This document shows, one piece after another, positions 35,557-44,216 of a stretch of 64,000 nucleotides of DNA. Source of the stretch: Streptacidiphilus pinicola (GTDB lineage Bacteria; Actinomycetota; Actinomycetes; Streptomycetales; Streptomycetaceae); contig NZ_QKYN01000090.1 in the NCBI RefSeq assembly GCF_003258295.1, positions 1 to 64,000 on the forward strand, written 5' to 3'. Made by a program: the position numbers and the translations under genes. Positions within the stretch are counted from its first letter, which is position 1; each line of letters starts with the position of its first letter. The notes beneath the pieces are model-generated. The model was not told the DNA's origin and did not search any database. It saw only the letters and a program-made list of their open reading frames with translations.

Positions 35557-36345
35557 TCAGAGCGCTGCGAGCAGGTGCGGCCAGGCGATCGAGGTGGGGT
35601 CGATGACGCCGAAGTGGTCGACGCCCTCCAGTTCCACCAGGTGGATCTCGTCGCCCGCGTCGCGGGCCGCGTGGGCGTAGTGGCGCGACATGGTCACCGG
35701 GACGTTGTCGTCGTCCGCGCCGTGGATCAGGGTGACCGGCACGCCCAGGGGCAGCAGCGCCGCGGGGTCGCAGTCGGCATAGCGGGAGGAGAGCGCGTCG
35801 ACGCCGCCGCCCATCATCGCGCGGGCCGCGCCACCGCCGAGGTTCCACTCGTCGGTCAGGCGCAGCGAGGCGCAGCCCGCGAGGGAGACGACGGCGTCGG
35901 GGTGGCCCTCGGTGCGCCAGGGCGAGCCCGCGGGCAGACGGCGGCGGGCGGCCGCCCAGAGCGCCAGGTGGCCCCCGGCCGAGTGGCCGACGTAGACGGT
36001 CCGGGAGGGGCGCAGGCCCTCCGCGCCGACCATCATCGGCAGTGCCTCCGCGCAGACCGCGACGTCGTCGAAGATCTCCGGCCAGCCACTGCGGCGGCGG
36101 TACTCGGGGACCGCCACCAGGTAGCCCTCCGCCGCCAGCGCCTGAGCGAGCGGCGCGGTGTGGTGGCGGTCCCACGCGGGGCGCCAGAACCCGCCGTGGA
36201 GGAGCACGACCAGGGTCTTGCCCTCACCGCCGCTGCCGCCGCCCTGCGGCAGCAGGAAGTCAACCACCTGCTCCGGCGCGCGCCCGTACGCGTGCGTCCG
36301 GTCGGCCTCGAGCCGCAGCGCCTTCAGCGCGTCCTCGTCCAGCAT
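35557..36345 (-). CDS. kynB: kynurenine formamidase-like alpha/beta hydrolase
   Basis: A 262-residue alpha/beta hydrolase with the oxyanion motif LLHGGFW near residue 50, the nucleophile elbow GHSAGG near 121, an acidic residue in IHGADDDNVPV and a C-terminal catalytic His in GVDHFGVIDP. This is the arylformamidase type that cleaves N-formylkynurenine. It lies next to the tryptophan dioxygenase and kynureninase genes, supporting that role, though it is divergently oriented and shares a strand with the AsnC regulator (13-bp gap, likely one operon). Confidence 0.85.
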   Translation of the reverse strand: MLDEDALKALRLEADRTHAYGRAPEQVVDFLLPQGGGSGGEGKTLVVLLHGGFWRPAWDRHHTAPLAQALAAEGYLVAVPEYRRRSGWPEIFDDVAVCAEALPMMVGAEGLRPSRTVYVGHSAGGHLALWAAARRRLPAGSPWRTEGHPDAVVSLAGCASLRLTDEWNLGGGAARAMMGGGVDALSSRYADCDPAALLPLGVPVTLIHGADDDNVPVTMSRHYAHAARDAGDEIHLVELEGVDHFGVIDPTSIAWPHLLAAL

Positions 36346-36358
36346 CCGCCACTCCCCC

Positions 36359-36805
36359 TCACACCGGCTCGACCGGCCGCCACCGCAGCGGGGTCGAGAG
36401 GATCATCGTGCTCGACGGCTGACCGTACTCGGCGAGCCGGTCGATCAGTCCCTCGAACTCCGCCATGGTGGCGACCGCCACCATCAGCACGCAACAGGCG
36501 CCGCCGGTGACCCGGTGCAGCTGCAGCACCTCCGGCCACTGGGCGACCGACGGGTCCCGCAGCACGCAGCGCGGGCCGTAGCACTGGACCTGCACCAGCG
36601 CGGTGACCACGCGCCCGGCCCGGGTGAGGTCCACCTCGGCGTGGTAACCGGACAGCACCCCGGAGGTCTCCAGCCGGCGGACGCGCTCGGCGACCGCCGG
36701 GGCGGAGAGGTTCACCCGCCGCGACAGCTCGTTGTAGGACAGCCGGGCGTCCGCCTGCAGCTCCGCCAGCAGACGCCGGTCGACCGCGTCCAGCACGCCG
36801 CTCAC
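36359..36805 (-). CDS. Lrp/AsnC-family transcriptional regulator
   Basis: A 148-residue regulator. The N-terminal helix-turn-helix LSYNELSRRVNLSAPAVAERVRRLE (about 22-46; quoted part LSAPAVAERV) is followed by an RAM ligand domain with GGACCVLMVAVATM. GTG 36805. It diverges from kynA across 143 bp and precedes kynB, so it probably senses an amino acid such as tryptophan or kynurenine and controls the pathway (inference). Confidence 0.9.
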   Translation of the reverse strand: MSGVLDAVDRRLLAELQADARLSYNELSRRVNLSAPAVAERVRRLETSGVLSGYHAEVDLTRAGRVVTALVQVQCYGPRCVLRDPSVAQWPEVLQLHRVTGGACCVLMVAVATMAEFEGLIDRLAEYGQPSSTMILSTPLRWRPVEPV

Positions 36806-36825
36806 CCCACACTTGTCGTTCGTTA

Positions 36826-36837
36826 AGCCGATCGGCT
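36826..36837. promoter_or_regulatory. palindrome in the kynA/AsnC divergent promoter
   Basis: AGCCGATCGGCT is a perfect 12-bp palindrome 21 bp upstream of the regulator start. It is a candidate AsnC-type operator controlling the divergent kyn genes. Confidence 0.4.
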
Positions 36838-36948
36838 CATCACCTTTCCCAGGCTAAGCCGCTCTCCCCCCGGACAGCTCATCGCCCATTCAACGAGAGC
36901 GCTTCGCGCAGCAGAATGAAAGCGACCACTGCGCCTGGAGGACCACCC

Positions 36949-37746
36949 ATGCCTGCGACGCCCGCACCCACACTCGACGAGGCGACCACACCCAAGGTCG
37001 ACTTCGCCGCCGCGACCACCCCGTACGCCGCCTACGCGGGGATCGACACCCTGCACTCGCTGCTGCACCCGCTCAGCGAGGAGCCGTCGGAGACCACCTT
37101 CATCGTCGCCACCCAGGTGATGGAGCTGCTCTTCGGCCTGATCCGGCACGAGTGGACGCGGGCACAGCAGGCCCTGCGGGCCGACGACCTGCCCACCGCC
37201 ATGTCCGCGCTGCGGCGCGGCCTGGACGCGCAGGACGTGCTGGTCAACTCCTGGGAGCTGCTGGCCTCGATGACCCCGATGGAGTTCAACTCCTTCCGGC
37301 CGGTGCTGGGCGAGGCGAGCGGCTTCCAGTCGTACGCCTACCTGCACCTGGAGTTCCTGCTCGGCAACAAGCACGAGCGGCTGCTGCGCCTGTACGCGGG
37401 CAGCCCGGAGGTCCACGCCGACCTGCGCCGCACGCTGGAGTCGCCCAGCCTGTACGACGACGCGCTCGCCTACGTGGAGCGCCAGGGCCTGGACGTCTCC
37501 TCGCCGGTCGGCGCCTGGCTGGCCGTCTACGCCGACCCGAAGCTGGGCGAGTTGTCCGCGCTGGCCGAGCTGCTGATGGACGTCGCCGAGCGGGTGACCC
37601 GATGGCGCCAGCGCCACCTGGCCTCGGTCAAGCGCTGCATGGGCGGCAAGCCCGGCACCGGCGGCTCCAGCGGCCTCAGTTGGCTGCGCCACGCGGCGGA
37701 GCAGGACGTCTTCCCCGACCTGTGGGCTGTGAGGGACGCGCTGTGA
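36949..37746 (+). CDS. kynA: tryptophan 2,3-dioxygenase
   Basis: A 265-residue heme dioxygenase opening the indole ring of tryptophan to N-formylkynurenine. Family markers are the substrate-binding MTPMEFNSFRPVLGEASGFQS (about 106-126, shown in part as FRPVLGEASGFQS), FLLGNKHERLL and the heme-proximal helix RWRQRHLASVKRCMG near 217. ATG 36949 is preceded by TGGAGGA. It overlaps kynU by GTGA and forms a two-gene operon. Confidence 0.93.
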   Translation: MPATPAPTLDEATTPKVDFAAATTPYAAYAGIDTLHSLLHPLSEEPSETTFIVATQVMELLFGLIRHEWTRAQQALRADDLPTAMSALRRGLDAQDVLVNSWELLASMTPMEFNSFRPVLGEASGFQSYAYLHLEFLLGNKHERLLRLYAGSPEVHADLRRTLESPSLYDDALAYVERQGLDVSSPVGAWLAVYADPKLGELSALAELLMDVAERVTRWRQRHLASVKRCMGGKPGTGGSSGLSWLRHAAEQDVFPDLWAVRDAL

Positions 37747-38957
37747 CCACCCGTGACGAGGCCATGGCGCTGGACGCCGCCGACCCGCTGCGCGGGTTCC
37801 GAGAGCGCTTCGCGCTGCCCAAGGACGTGCTCTACCTCGACGGCAACTCCCTCGGCGCGCTGCCGGCGCACACGCCGGAGCGGCTGCGGCGGATGATCGA
37901 GGAGGAGTGGGGCCAGGGCCTGATCCGCAGCTGGAACGAGGCCGGCTGGTACGAGCTCCCGCGCGGCCTCGGCAACCGGATCGCCCCGCTGGTCGGCGCC
38001 GCCCCGGACCAGGTGGTGGTCTGCGACTCGACCTCGGTCAACCTGTTCAAGGTGCTGAGCGCGGCGCTGCGGCTGAACCCCGGCCGTTCGACCGTCGTCA
38101 GCGAGGTGGGCAGCTTCCCGACCGACCTCTACATGACCGAGGGCCTGGCCCCGGCGCGCCGCCTGCTGATCGGCCGGGACGCGCCCACGCTGGAGGAGCT
38201 GCTCGACGGGGACACCGCGGTGGTGCTGCTCTCCCACGTCGACTACCGCACCGGCCGGCTGCAGGACATGGCCGCGGTCACCGAGCGGGTGCACGCCGCG
38301 GGCGCGCTGATGGTCTGGGACCTGTGCCACTCCGTCGGCGCCCTGCCGATCAAGCTGGACGCCTGCGGCGCGGACTTCGCCGTCGGCTGCGGCTACAAGT
38401 ACCTCAACGGCGGCCCGGGCGCGCCCGCGTTCCTCTACGCGGCCGAGCGCCACCACGCCGCCGCGCGGCAGCCGCTGAGCGGGTGGTTCGGCCACGCCGA
38501 GCCGTTCGCGATGTCCCCCGACTACCGTCCCGCGGACGGCGTCGGCCGCTTCCTCACCGGCACCCCGCCGCTGCTGAGCTTCGCCGGCCTGGAGGCCTCC
38601 CTGGACATCTGGGCGGAGGCGGACCTCGCGCTCGTCCGCGCGAAGAGCCTCAGCCTCTCCTCCTTCTTCCTGCGGCTGACGGACGAGCTGGGCCTGGAGA
38701 CGGTCACCCCGCGCTCCGAGACGGAGCGCGGCAGCCAGATCTCGCTGCGCCACGAGTCCGCGTACGCGGTGGTCCAGGCGCTGATCGCCCGAGGCGTCAT
38801 CGGCGACTTCCGCGAGCCGGACATCATGCGCTTCGGCTTCACCCCGCTCTACGTCTCCCACGCCGACGTCTTCGACGCGGCGGAGGCGTTGCGGCAGGTG
38901 CTCGACTCCGGCGAGTGGGCGCAGCCCCGCTTCGCGGAGCGGGGCTCCGTCACCTGA
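37743..38957 (+). CDS. kynU: kynureninase
   Basis: A 404-residue fold-type I PLP enzyme cleaving kynurenine to anthranilate and alanine. Recognised: YLDGNSLGALP near residue 31, VWDLCHSVGALP (PLP ring Asp) and the PLP lysine in GCGYKYLNGGPGAP near 217. GTG 37743 overlaps the kynA stop. The anthranilate made may enter primary or secondary metabolism; no anthranilate-using gene is adjacent. Confidence 0.94.
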   Translation: MTTRDEAMALDAADPLRGFRERFALPKDVLYLDGNSLGALPAHTPERLRRMIEEEWGQGLIRSWNEAGWYELPRGLGNRIAPLVGAAPDQVVVCDSTSVNLFKVLSAALRLNPGRSTVVSEVGSFPTDLYMTEGLAPARRLLIGRDAPTLEELLDGDTAVVLLSHVDYRTGRLQDMAAVTERVHAAGALMVWDLCHSVGALPIKLDACGADFAVGCGYKYLNGGPGAPAFLYAAERHHAAARQPLSGWFGHAEPFAMSPDYRPADGVGRFLTGTPPLLSFAGLEASLDIWAEADLALVRAKSLSLSSFFLRLTDELGLETVTPRSETERGSQISLRHESAYAVVQALIARGVIGDFREPDIMRFGFTPLYVSHADVFDAAEALRQVLDSGEWAQPRFAERGSVT

Positions 38958-38965
38958 CGGCCGCC

Positions 38966-39071
38966 CCCAGGGGCGCGGGGCACTGCGCGAGAGCTACCCG
39001 GGTCCGTCGTCCCAAGGGGACGGGATCGACCGCTCGGGCCGGTCTCTCGCGCAGTGCTCCGCGCCCCTGGG
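38966..39071. repeat. streptomycete intergenic inverted-repeat element
   Basis: Arms 38966-38992 and 39045-39071 are 27-bp inverted copies with one mismatch (a G:U pair in RNA), separated by 52 bp. The arm carries the GGGGCGCGGGGCACTGCGCG motif found in many intergenic copies across Streptomyces genomes. Here it also acts as the downstream hairpin of kynA-kynU. Confidence 0.8.
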
Positions 39072-39147
39072 ACGGCGCCCTTCTCGTCAGTAGCGTGAAC
39101 GTGAGACGCCACTGTCGAATCCCCGGGGCCCCTGCCACAATGCGGGC

Positions 39148-40155
39148 ATGCACCCCCGTACCCCCCGGGCCGGCCTCGGGCTGCCCCTCGCGTTGGTCAG
39201 CGCATTCGCCTTCGGCGGTTCCGGAGTCGCCGCGAAACCGCTGATCGAGGCCGGGCTGACCCCGCTGCAGGTGGTGTGGGTACGGATGGCCGGCTCGGCC
39301 CTGGTGCTGTTGCCCGTCACCATCCGGCACCGAAGCCTGCTGCGGCGCCGGCCGTGGCTGCTGCTGGGCTTCGGGCTGCTCGGGGTGACCCTGGTGCAGG
39401 TGTCGTACTTCTTCGCCATCTCCCGGGTGCCCGTGGCGATCGCGATGCTGCTGGAGTACCTCGGCCCCTCCCTGCTCCTGGCCTACGTGCGCTTCGTGCA
39501 GCGTCGGCCGATCACCCGGGCGGCGGCGCTGGGCGCGCTCACGGCGACGGTCGGGCTCGCGCTGGTGGTGGAGGTGTGGACCGGCCTCGGCGGACTGAAC
39601 CCGATTGGCGTGCTCTGCGGCCTGTCCGCGGCCTGCGCCCAGGTCGGCTACTTCGTGATCTCCGAGAAGGCCGGCCGCTCCGCCGCCGCGGACTCCCCGG
39701 CCGAGCGGATCGACCCGATCGCGCTCAGCGGCTTCGGTCTGCTGATCGGCGCACTGGTGATCACCCCGTTGGCGCAGCCGTGGACACTGCCCTGGCACGT
39801 GCTGGGCGGCGAGGCCACGATGGGCTCGCGCCACGTGCCCGCGCTCGCGCTGGCCCTGTGGATGGTGCTGGTCTCCACTGTCATCGCCTATCTGACCGGC
39901 GTCGCCTCCGTCAGCCGGCTCTCCGCGCCGGTCGCGTCCGTGATCGCCTTCCTGGAGGCGATCGTGGCGACGGTGCTCTCCTGGTTCCTCCTCGGTGAGC
40001 ACCTCGCGGCCTGGCAGTTGGTCGGCGGCGCGCTGGTGCTGATCGGCGCGTTCGTGGCACAGACCAGCCGACCGACGGAGGCCGCCACCGTGGTCGCCGT
40101 GGGCGGGGAAAGCCCGCTGGCCGGCCAGGTCGTCGACGAGACCGCGGCGCGCTGA
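39148..40155 (+). CDS. EamA-family (DMT) exporter
   Basis: A 335-residue membrane protein with ten predicted spans in two EamA repeats of about 140 residues (first: SAFAFGGSGVAAKPLIEAGL, then MLLEYLGPSLLLAYVRF; second ends with IAFLEAIVATVLSWFLLGE). Members export amino acids or metabolites. ATG 39148. It stands alone after the kyn operon's repeat; the substrate cannot be told. Confidence 0.9.
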   Translation: MHPRTPRAGLGLPLALVSAFAFGGSGVAAKPLIEAGLTPLQVVWVRMAGSALVLLPVTIRHRSLLRRRPWLLLGFGLLGVTLVQVSYFFAISRVPVAIAMLLEYLGPSLLLAYVRFVQRRPITRAAALGALTATVGLALVVEVWTGLGGLNPIGVLCGLSAACAQVGYFVISEKAGRSAAADSPAERIDPIALSGFGLLIGALVITPLAQPWTLPWHVLGGEATMGSRHVPALALALWMVLVSTVIAYLTGVASVSRLSAPVASVIAFLEAIVATVLSWFLLGEHLAAWQLVGGALVLIGAFVAQTSRPTEAATVVAVGGESPLAGQVVDETAAR

Positions 40156-40226
40156 CGCCCGACGCCCTGACGCCCTGACGCACCACCCGACGTGCGGGAC
40201 CGGGCGGGTGCGCGCATCGTGGTGCC

Positions 40227-40502
40227 ATGAGTGCGATGCAGATGACGAACAGCAGTGCCGCCGAGGGCTTCCACCCCAACACCCGGCTCCTTGCGATGGG
40301 CGCGGCGATGACCGGCCTCGGCGCGATGGTCGTCGCGGCCGGAGCCGCCATGGTCGGGCTCTCTCTGGCCGTGGCCGGACGCCGCTGGGTCCAGAGCTGG
40401 GAGACGCCGCCAACCGAGATGGCCCAGCGCACCTTCGCTCAGGCCCGGATGGCCGGGCTGGCCGGCCGCGACGCCTGGCGCAGCGGCCCGTCGGTCAACT
40501 GA
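40227..40502 (+). CDS. small membrane protein (91 aa)
   Basis: A 91-residue protein with a long Ala/Gly/Met-rich hydrophobic stretch (about residues 21-49), long enough for one membrane span, followed by a soluble Arg/Ala-rich tail ending GRDAWRSGPSVN. ATG 40227; upstream GGTGC is a weak ribosome-binding site. It lies between the EamA and truncated haemoglobin genes on the same strand. No family recognised; probably a conserved streptomycete protein. Confidence 0.6.
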   Translation: MSAMQMTNSSAAEGFHPNTRLLAMGAAMTGLGAMVVAAGAAMVGLSLAVAGRRWVQSWETPPTEMAQRTFAQARMAGLAGRDAWRSGPSVN

Positions 40503-40586
40503 GGACCCACCGACACCTCAGAGGTGGCCCCGCGGCGAGCGCCGCGGGGCGCCTCGTCCTGTGCGTGAACCTTGTGCCTGAATCGC

Positions 40587-40621
40587 TTGCGCGCGCCCTG
40601 CAATGACGTAATCATGATTAC
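40587..40621 (+). promoter_or_regulatory. promoter with 14-bp palindromic operator before truncated haemoglobin gene
   Basis: -35 TTGCGC (40587-40592) and -10 TAATCA (40609-40614) are 16 bp apart. The -10 is embedded in the perfect palindrome GTAATCATGATTAC (40608-40621), so a dimeric repressor would block RNA polymerase directly. Confidence 0.65.
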
Positions 40622-40650
40622 AAGGGGACGCACACCGGAGGAGCAACCTC

Positions 40651-41145
40651 GTGAGCGAGCACAGGGACAAGCCCACGCCGTCCATCCTCGAATGGGCCGG
40701 CGGTCTGGCAGCGCTGGAGCGCCTGACCGCCACGTTCTACGGCAAGCACGTGCTGAACGACCCGCTGCTGGCCCCGGTCTTCGCCGGGATGGACAGTGAG
40801 CACCCCCAGCACGTCGCGCTCTGGCTGGCCGAGGTCTTCGGCGGCCCCGACGGCCCCACGGGCTACTCCGAGGGGCGCGGCGGCCACGCGCACATGGCCG
40901 GCCGCCACCTGGGCCGCCACATCACCGAGGAACAGCGCCGCCGCTGGGTCACGCTGCTGATGGACTCCGCGGACGAGGTCGGCCTGCCGACCGACCCGGA
41001 GTTCCGCGCCGTCTTCGGCTACTACATCGAATGGGGCAGCCGGATGGCCCTGATCTACTCGGGCGACAACCCGCCGCCGATCGACGCGGCGCCGATGCCG
41101 CGCTGGGGCTGGAACCAGACCCCGCCCTGGCAGCCCGGGAATTAG
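40651..41145 (+). CDS. group II truncated haemoglobin
   Basis: A 164-residue TrHbO-like globin with GGLAALERLTATFYGKHV at the start, LWLAEVFGGPDG, the proximal-His segment GGHAHMAGRHLG (about 76-87) and the C-terminal FGYYIEWGSRMAL. It binds oxygen or nitric oxide and may aid redox protection. GTG 40651 follows CGGAGGAG. The promoter carries a palindromic operator over its -10. Confidence 0.92.
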   Translation: MSEHRDKPTPSILEWAGGLAALERLTATFYGKHVLNDPLLAPVFAGMDSEHPQHVALWLAEVFGGPDGPTGYSEGRGGHAHMAGRHLGRHITEEQRRRWVTLLMDSADEVGLPTDPEFRAVFGYYIEWGSRMALIYSGDNPPPIDAAPMPRWGWNQTPPWQPGN

Positions 41146-41219
41146 CCCGGTCCGCCCGCCGGTTGTCGCAAGGGTCGCGGGAAAGCGGGCGCGATCACGG
41201 GCAGCGGAGGGCGGACAGC

Positions 41220-42176
41220 ATGCGGATCCTCGTCGTCGGGGCAGGAGCCACCGGAGGCTTCTACGGCGGGCGGCTCGCCCTCGCCGGACAGGACGTCACC
41301 TTCCTGGTGCGCCCCGCCCGCGCCGCGGCCCTGCGCGAACGCGGCCTGCGGATCGTCGGCCCCGGCCTGCGCGGCCCGGAGGAGGAGCTCCGGCCGGGGC
41401 TGGTCCTGCCCGGCGGGATCGACGCCCCGTACGACGTGGTGCTGCTCTCGGTGAAGGCGGGCGCGCTGGACCGCTCCCTGGACGACCTAGCACCGGCCGT
41501 CGGCCCCGGCACGGTGATCATCCCGTTCCTCAACGGCATGGCTCACCTCGACGCGATCACGCGCCGGTTCGGCGCGGACGCCGCGCTCGGCGGAGTGGTC
41601 CGCGTCTTCGGCACCCTCGACGACAACGGCGACGTCCGGATCCTCGACCGGATCAGCGAGTCCGTACTCGCGGACATGGTGATCGGCGAGCCCTCGGGCG
41701 GGAGCGGCGGGAGCAGCGCGCGGGTCGAACGGATCGGCAAGGAGCTGTCCCACGCCGGCTTCGACGTCGCCGTCTCCCCCGACATCCTCGGTGTGATGTG
41801 GGGCAAGTGGGTCTTCATCAGCACGCTCGGCGCGCTGACCACGCTGATGCGCGGCTCCGTCGGCGACGTCGTGACGGCAGGCGGCGCGTGGCTCGGCCCC
41901 GCGCTCCTCGCCGAGGCCGCGGCGGTCGCCTCGGCGGCGGGCCACGCCGTCCCAGAGGCCCACCTCTCCCGCATCGCCTCCGGCCTCACCCGCCCCGACT
42001 CGACGGACACCGCCTCCCTCTACCGCGACACGGCAGCGGGGCTGCCGACGGAGGGCGAACACATCCTCGGTGACCTCACCGCGAGGGCGCGGGAACTGGG
42101 GGTCGCCACCCCGCTGTTGGATCTGGCCGCACTTCAGCTCCGCGTGCACGAGCTGCGGTTGCAGCAGCGCCAGTAG
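41220..42176 (+). CDS. ketopantoate reductase-family oxidoreductase (PanE/ApbA-like)
   Basis: 318 residues. The N-terminal Rossmann fold has ILVVGAGATGGFYGGRLA (NADP loop), then VVLLSVKAGALD and FLNGMAHLDAI. The C-terminal helical domain has GVMWGKWVFISTLGALTTL (the conserved Lys that stabilises substrate). This matches 2-dehydropantoate 2-reductase. Streptomycetes have several paralogues, so the real substrate may be another 2-oxo acid. ATG 41220. It is convergent with the TetR gene (21-bp gap). Confidence 0.85.
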   Translation: MRILVVGAGATGGFYGGRLALAGQDVTFLVRPARAAALRERGLRIVGPGLRGPEEELRPGLVLPGGIDAPYDVVLLSVKAGALDRSLDDLAPAVGPGTVIIPFLNGMAHLDAITRRFGADAALGGVVRVFGTLDDNGDVRILDRISESVLADMVIGEPSGGSGGSSARVERIGKELSHAGFDVAVSPDILGVMWGKWVFISTLGALTTLMRGSVGDVVTAGGAWLGPALLAEAAAVASAAGHAVPEAHLSRIASGLTRPDSTDTASLYRDTAAGLPTEGEHILGDLTARARELGVATPLLDLAALQLRVHELRLQQRQ

Positions 42177-42197
42177 GGGCGGCGGGAACTCGCACCC

Positions 42198-42794
42198 CTA
42201 CTGGGGTCCGGCCACGGAGATCAGGTACTCGGCGTACTCGTCCAGCGCGGCGGTCGCCGCGGCGTCGTCGCGGTCGATGAGCCAGTTGAGGGTGAGGCCG
42301 TCGAGGAGGGCGAGGCCGTAGCGGGCGAGGGTGGGGAGGGGGACGGACCACTCGAAGCCCGCGAGGCGGGCCATCGTGGCGAGTGACTCGCGGTTGACCG
42401 CGAGGTAGTGGCCGTACTGGTGGCGGGCCACCTCCGCCAGGCCGGGCTGGCGCAGGGCGTACTGCGTGAGCTCGTAGGTGAGCAGGTGCTCGTCGGGGGT
42501 GGCGCGGATGCGGTCCCAGTAGGTGTGGAGCGTGGTGCGGACGATGTCCGCGACCGGCGCCCCCTCGACGCCCGCGGCGACCGCGGGCGCGAGCGCGCGC
42601 TGCATGATGCGCTCGACGACGCTCTCGAGCAGCTCCTCCTTGGAGCGGAAGCAGTAGTGGAACGCGCCCAGCGGCAGGCCCGCCTCGGCGACGATCGCGC
42701 GGGTCGTCGCCCTGGCGACGCCGTCGCGGATCATCACCTTGATCGCCGCCTCGATCAGCTCCTCGCGGCGCTCGTCGGCTGAGCGGCGGACCAT
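42198..42794 (-). CDS. TetR-family regulator
   Basis: A 198-residue regulator with an N-terminal HTH (LIEAAIKVMIRDGVARATTR, then IVAEAGLPLGAFHYCFRSKEELL) and a C-terminal ligand-binding helical domain. It follows the PLP amino-acid enzyme gene on the same strand (48-bp gap), likely in one operon. It is thus the best candidate to bind the 39-bp inverted repeat at 44153-44191. The ligand is unknown. Confidence 0.9.
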   Translation of the reverse strand: MVRRSADERREELIEAAIKVMIRDGVARATTRAIVAEAGLPLGAFHYCFRSKEELLESVVERIMQRALAPAVAAGVEGAPVADIVRTTLHTYWDRIRATPDEHLLTYELTQYALRQPGLAEVARHQYGHYLAVNRESLATMARLAGFEWSVPLPTLARYGLALLDGLTLNWLIDRDDAAATAALDEYAEYLISVAGPQ

Positions 42795-42842
42795 GTGTGA
42801 CTCCAGGTGCAGAAACGGCGGGTGCGACGGACAGTATCCGGG

Positions 42843-44081
42843 CTACAGGAAGGCGTGACCCTCGCCCCGGTACGTGGGCGCCTCGCCCACGATCCGGTCG
42901 CCCTCGACGAGGTGGAGTCGGTCGACGCGCTCGCACAGCTCGCCCGCCTTGGCGTGCCGGAACCAGACCCGGTCGCCGAGGCGGAGGGTGTCGGCGGCGT
43001 CGCCGACCAGCGGCGTCTGGACCTCGCCCGCGCCCTCCGTGCCGACCAGGCGCAGGCCGCGCGGGAAGACGGGGGTCGGCAGCCGGTCGGCGCCGGCCGG
43101 GCCGGAGGCGATCCAGCCGCCACCGAGCACGGTGACGTGCCCCCGCGCCGGGCGGCGGACCACGGTGAGCGCGAAGTAGGCGGCGGGCAGCGGCGTGAAC
43201 GCGCGGTAGTGGTCGAAGAGCCGGGGCGCGTAGATGCCCGAGCCCGCGCCGAGCTCGGTGACCGCATCCTCGGACGAGGTGGACTCCAGGCTGCCGGTGC
43301 CGCCCCCGTTGACGAACTCCAGCGGGGCCACGTCCTGCACGGCGCGTACCGCGGCCGCGCGGCGGATCCGCAGCTCCTGGGTGGAGAGGCGCTGCATCAG
43401 CCGGACACCCGCGCGCATCAGCGGCGAGCCGGGCTGGTTGTCACCGAGGCCCGCGATCTGGCCCTCGTAGGACATGACGCCGACCAACCGCAGCCGCGGC
43501 CGGGCCAGCACCGCGCGCGCCAGCGCGCCCGCCGCGTCCGGGTCGTGCATCGGGGAGCGGCGCATGCCGAGGTGGATCCGGCCGCCGAGCAGCCGCAGCG
43601 AGGCGTCGAGGTCGAGGCAGACCCGTACCCGCGGGCCGTCCGCACCGGCGTCGCGGGCCGCCGCGGCGATCAGGTCGAGGTGCTCGACGGAGTCGGCCAT
43701 GACGGCGATCCGCGCGGCGGCACGCTCGTCGGTGGCCAGCTCGCGCAGCGAGGAGGCGTCCGCGCAGGGGTAGGCGACCAGGATGTCGCCGAGCGACTCG
43801 TCCGTGGTGCGGGCCAGCCAGAGGGCCTCCGGCAGCGTGAACGCCATGATCCCGCGGTAACCGGGGGTGCGCAGCACGTCCTCGATCAGCGGGCGGCAGC
43901 GCAGCGACTTGCTGGCCAGCCGGATCGGCTTGCCGCCGGCGCGGGCGGCCATCCGCTCGGCGTTGGCGCGCAGCGCGCCAAGGTCGACGACGGCGAACGG
44001 GGGACGCAGCTCGGCGGTGGCCCGCTGCAGCTGGTCGAAGGTGGCGGGCGCCGTGCTCTTCCCCGTCGTCCGGATCGTCAT
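42843..44081 (-). CDS. PLP-dependent amino acid deaminase/aldolase (fold-type III)
   Basis: A 412-residue alanine-racemase-fold enzyme. PLP Lys lies in IRLASKSLRCRPL near residue 51, CLDLDASLRLLGGRIHLG follows, and a C-terminal beta domain is present. The D-serine dehydratase/D-threonine aldolase type uses a metal at the C-terminal VWFRHAKAGELCERVD (His and Cys candidates). ATG 44081 was chosen over readings that extend into the operator. It diverges from the lactone oxidase gene, a pair often linked in streptomycetes. Confidence 0.85.
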   Translation of the reverse strand: MTIRTTGKSTAPATFDQLQRATAELRPPFAVVDLGALRANAERMAARAGGKPIRLASKSLRCRPLIEDVLRTPGYRGIMAFTLPEALWLARTTDESLGDILVAYPCADASSLRELATDERAAARIAVMADSVEHLDLIAAAARDAGADGPRVRVCLDLDASLRLLGGRIHLGMRRSPMHDPDAAGALARAVLARPRLRLVGVMSYEGQIAGLGDNQPGSPLMRAGVRLMQRLSTQELRIRRAAAVRAVQDVAPLEFVNGGGTGSLESTSSEDAVTELGAGSGIYAPRLFDHYRAFTPLPAAYFALTVVRRPARGHVTVLGGGWIASGPAGADRLPTPVFPRGLRLVGTEGAGEVQTPLVGDAADTLRLGDRVWFRHAKAGELCERVDRLHLVEGDRIVGEAPTYRGEGHAFL

Positions 44082-44152
44082 CGAAGGGCCTCTCGCTGGA
44101 CCTGCCGGGGCCGGTACGAGCCCGCGCTTGTCCGGCAGCGTGACGTGCCCGG

Positions 44153-44191
44153 TTGTCCAAGTCAAGACTCTTGGACCCTTGACTTGGACAA
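44153..44191. promoter_or_regulatory. 39-bp operator with perfect 14-bp arms
   Basis: TTGTCCAAGTCAAG (44153-44166) and CTTGACTTGGACAA (44178-44191) are exact inverted copies around an 11-bp spacer, centred between divergent starts at 44081 and 44217. It probably binds the TetR regulator encoded at the end of the leftward operon (inference). Confidence 0.7.
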
Positions 44192-44216
44192 GCGAACAAG
44201 TTCAGTCTTCCGTGCC

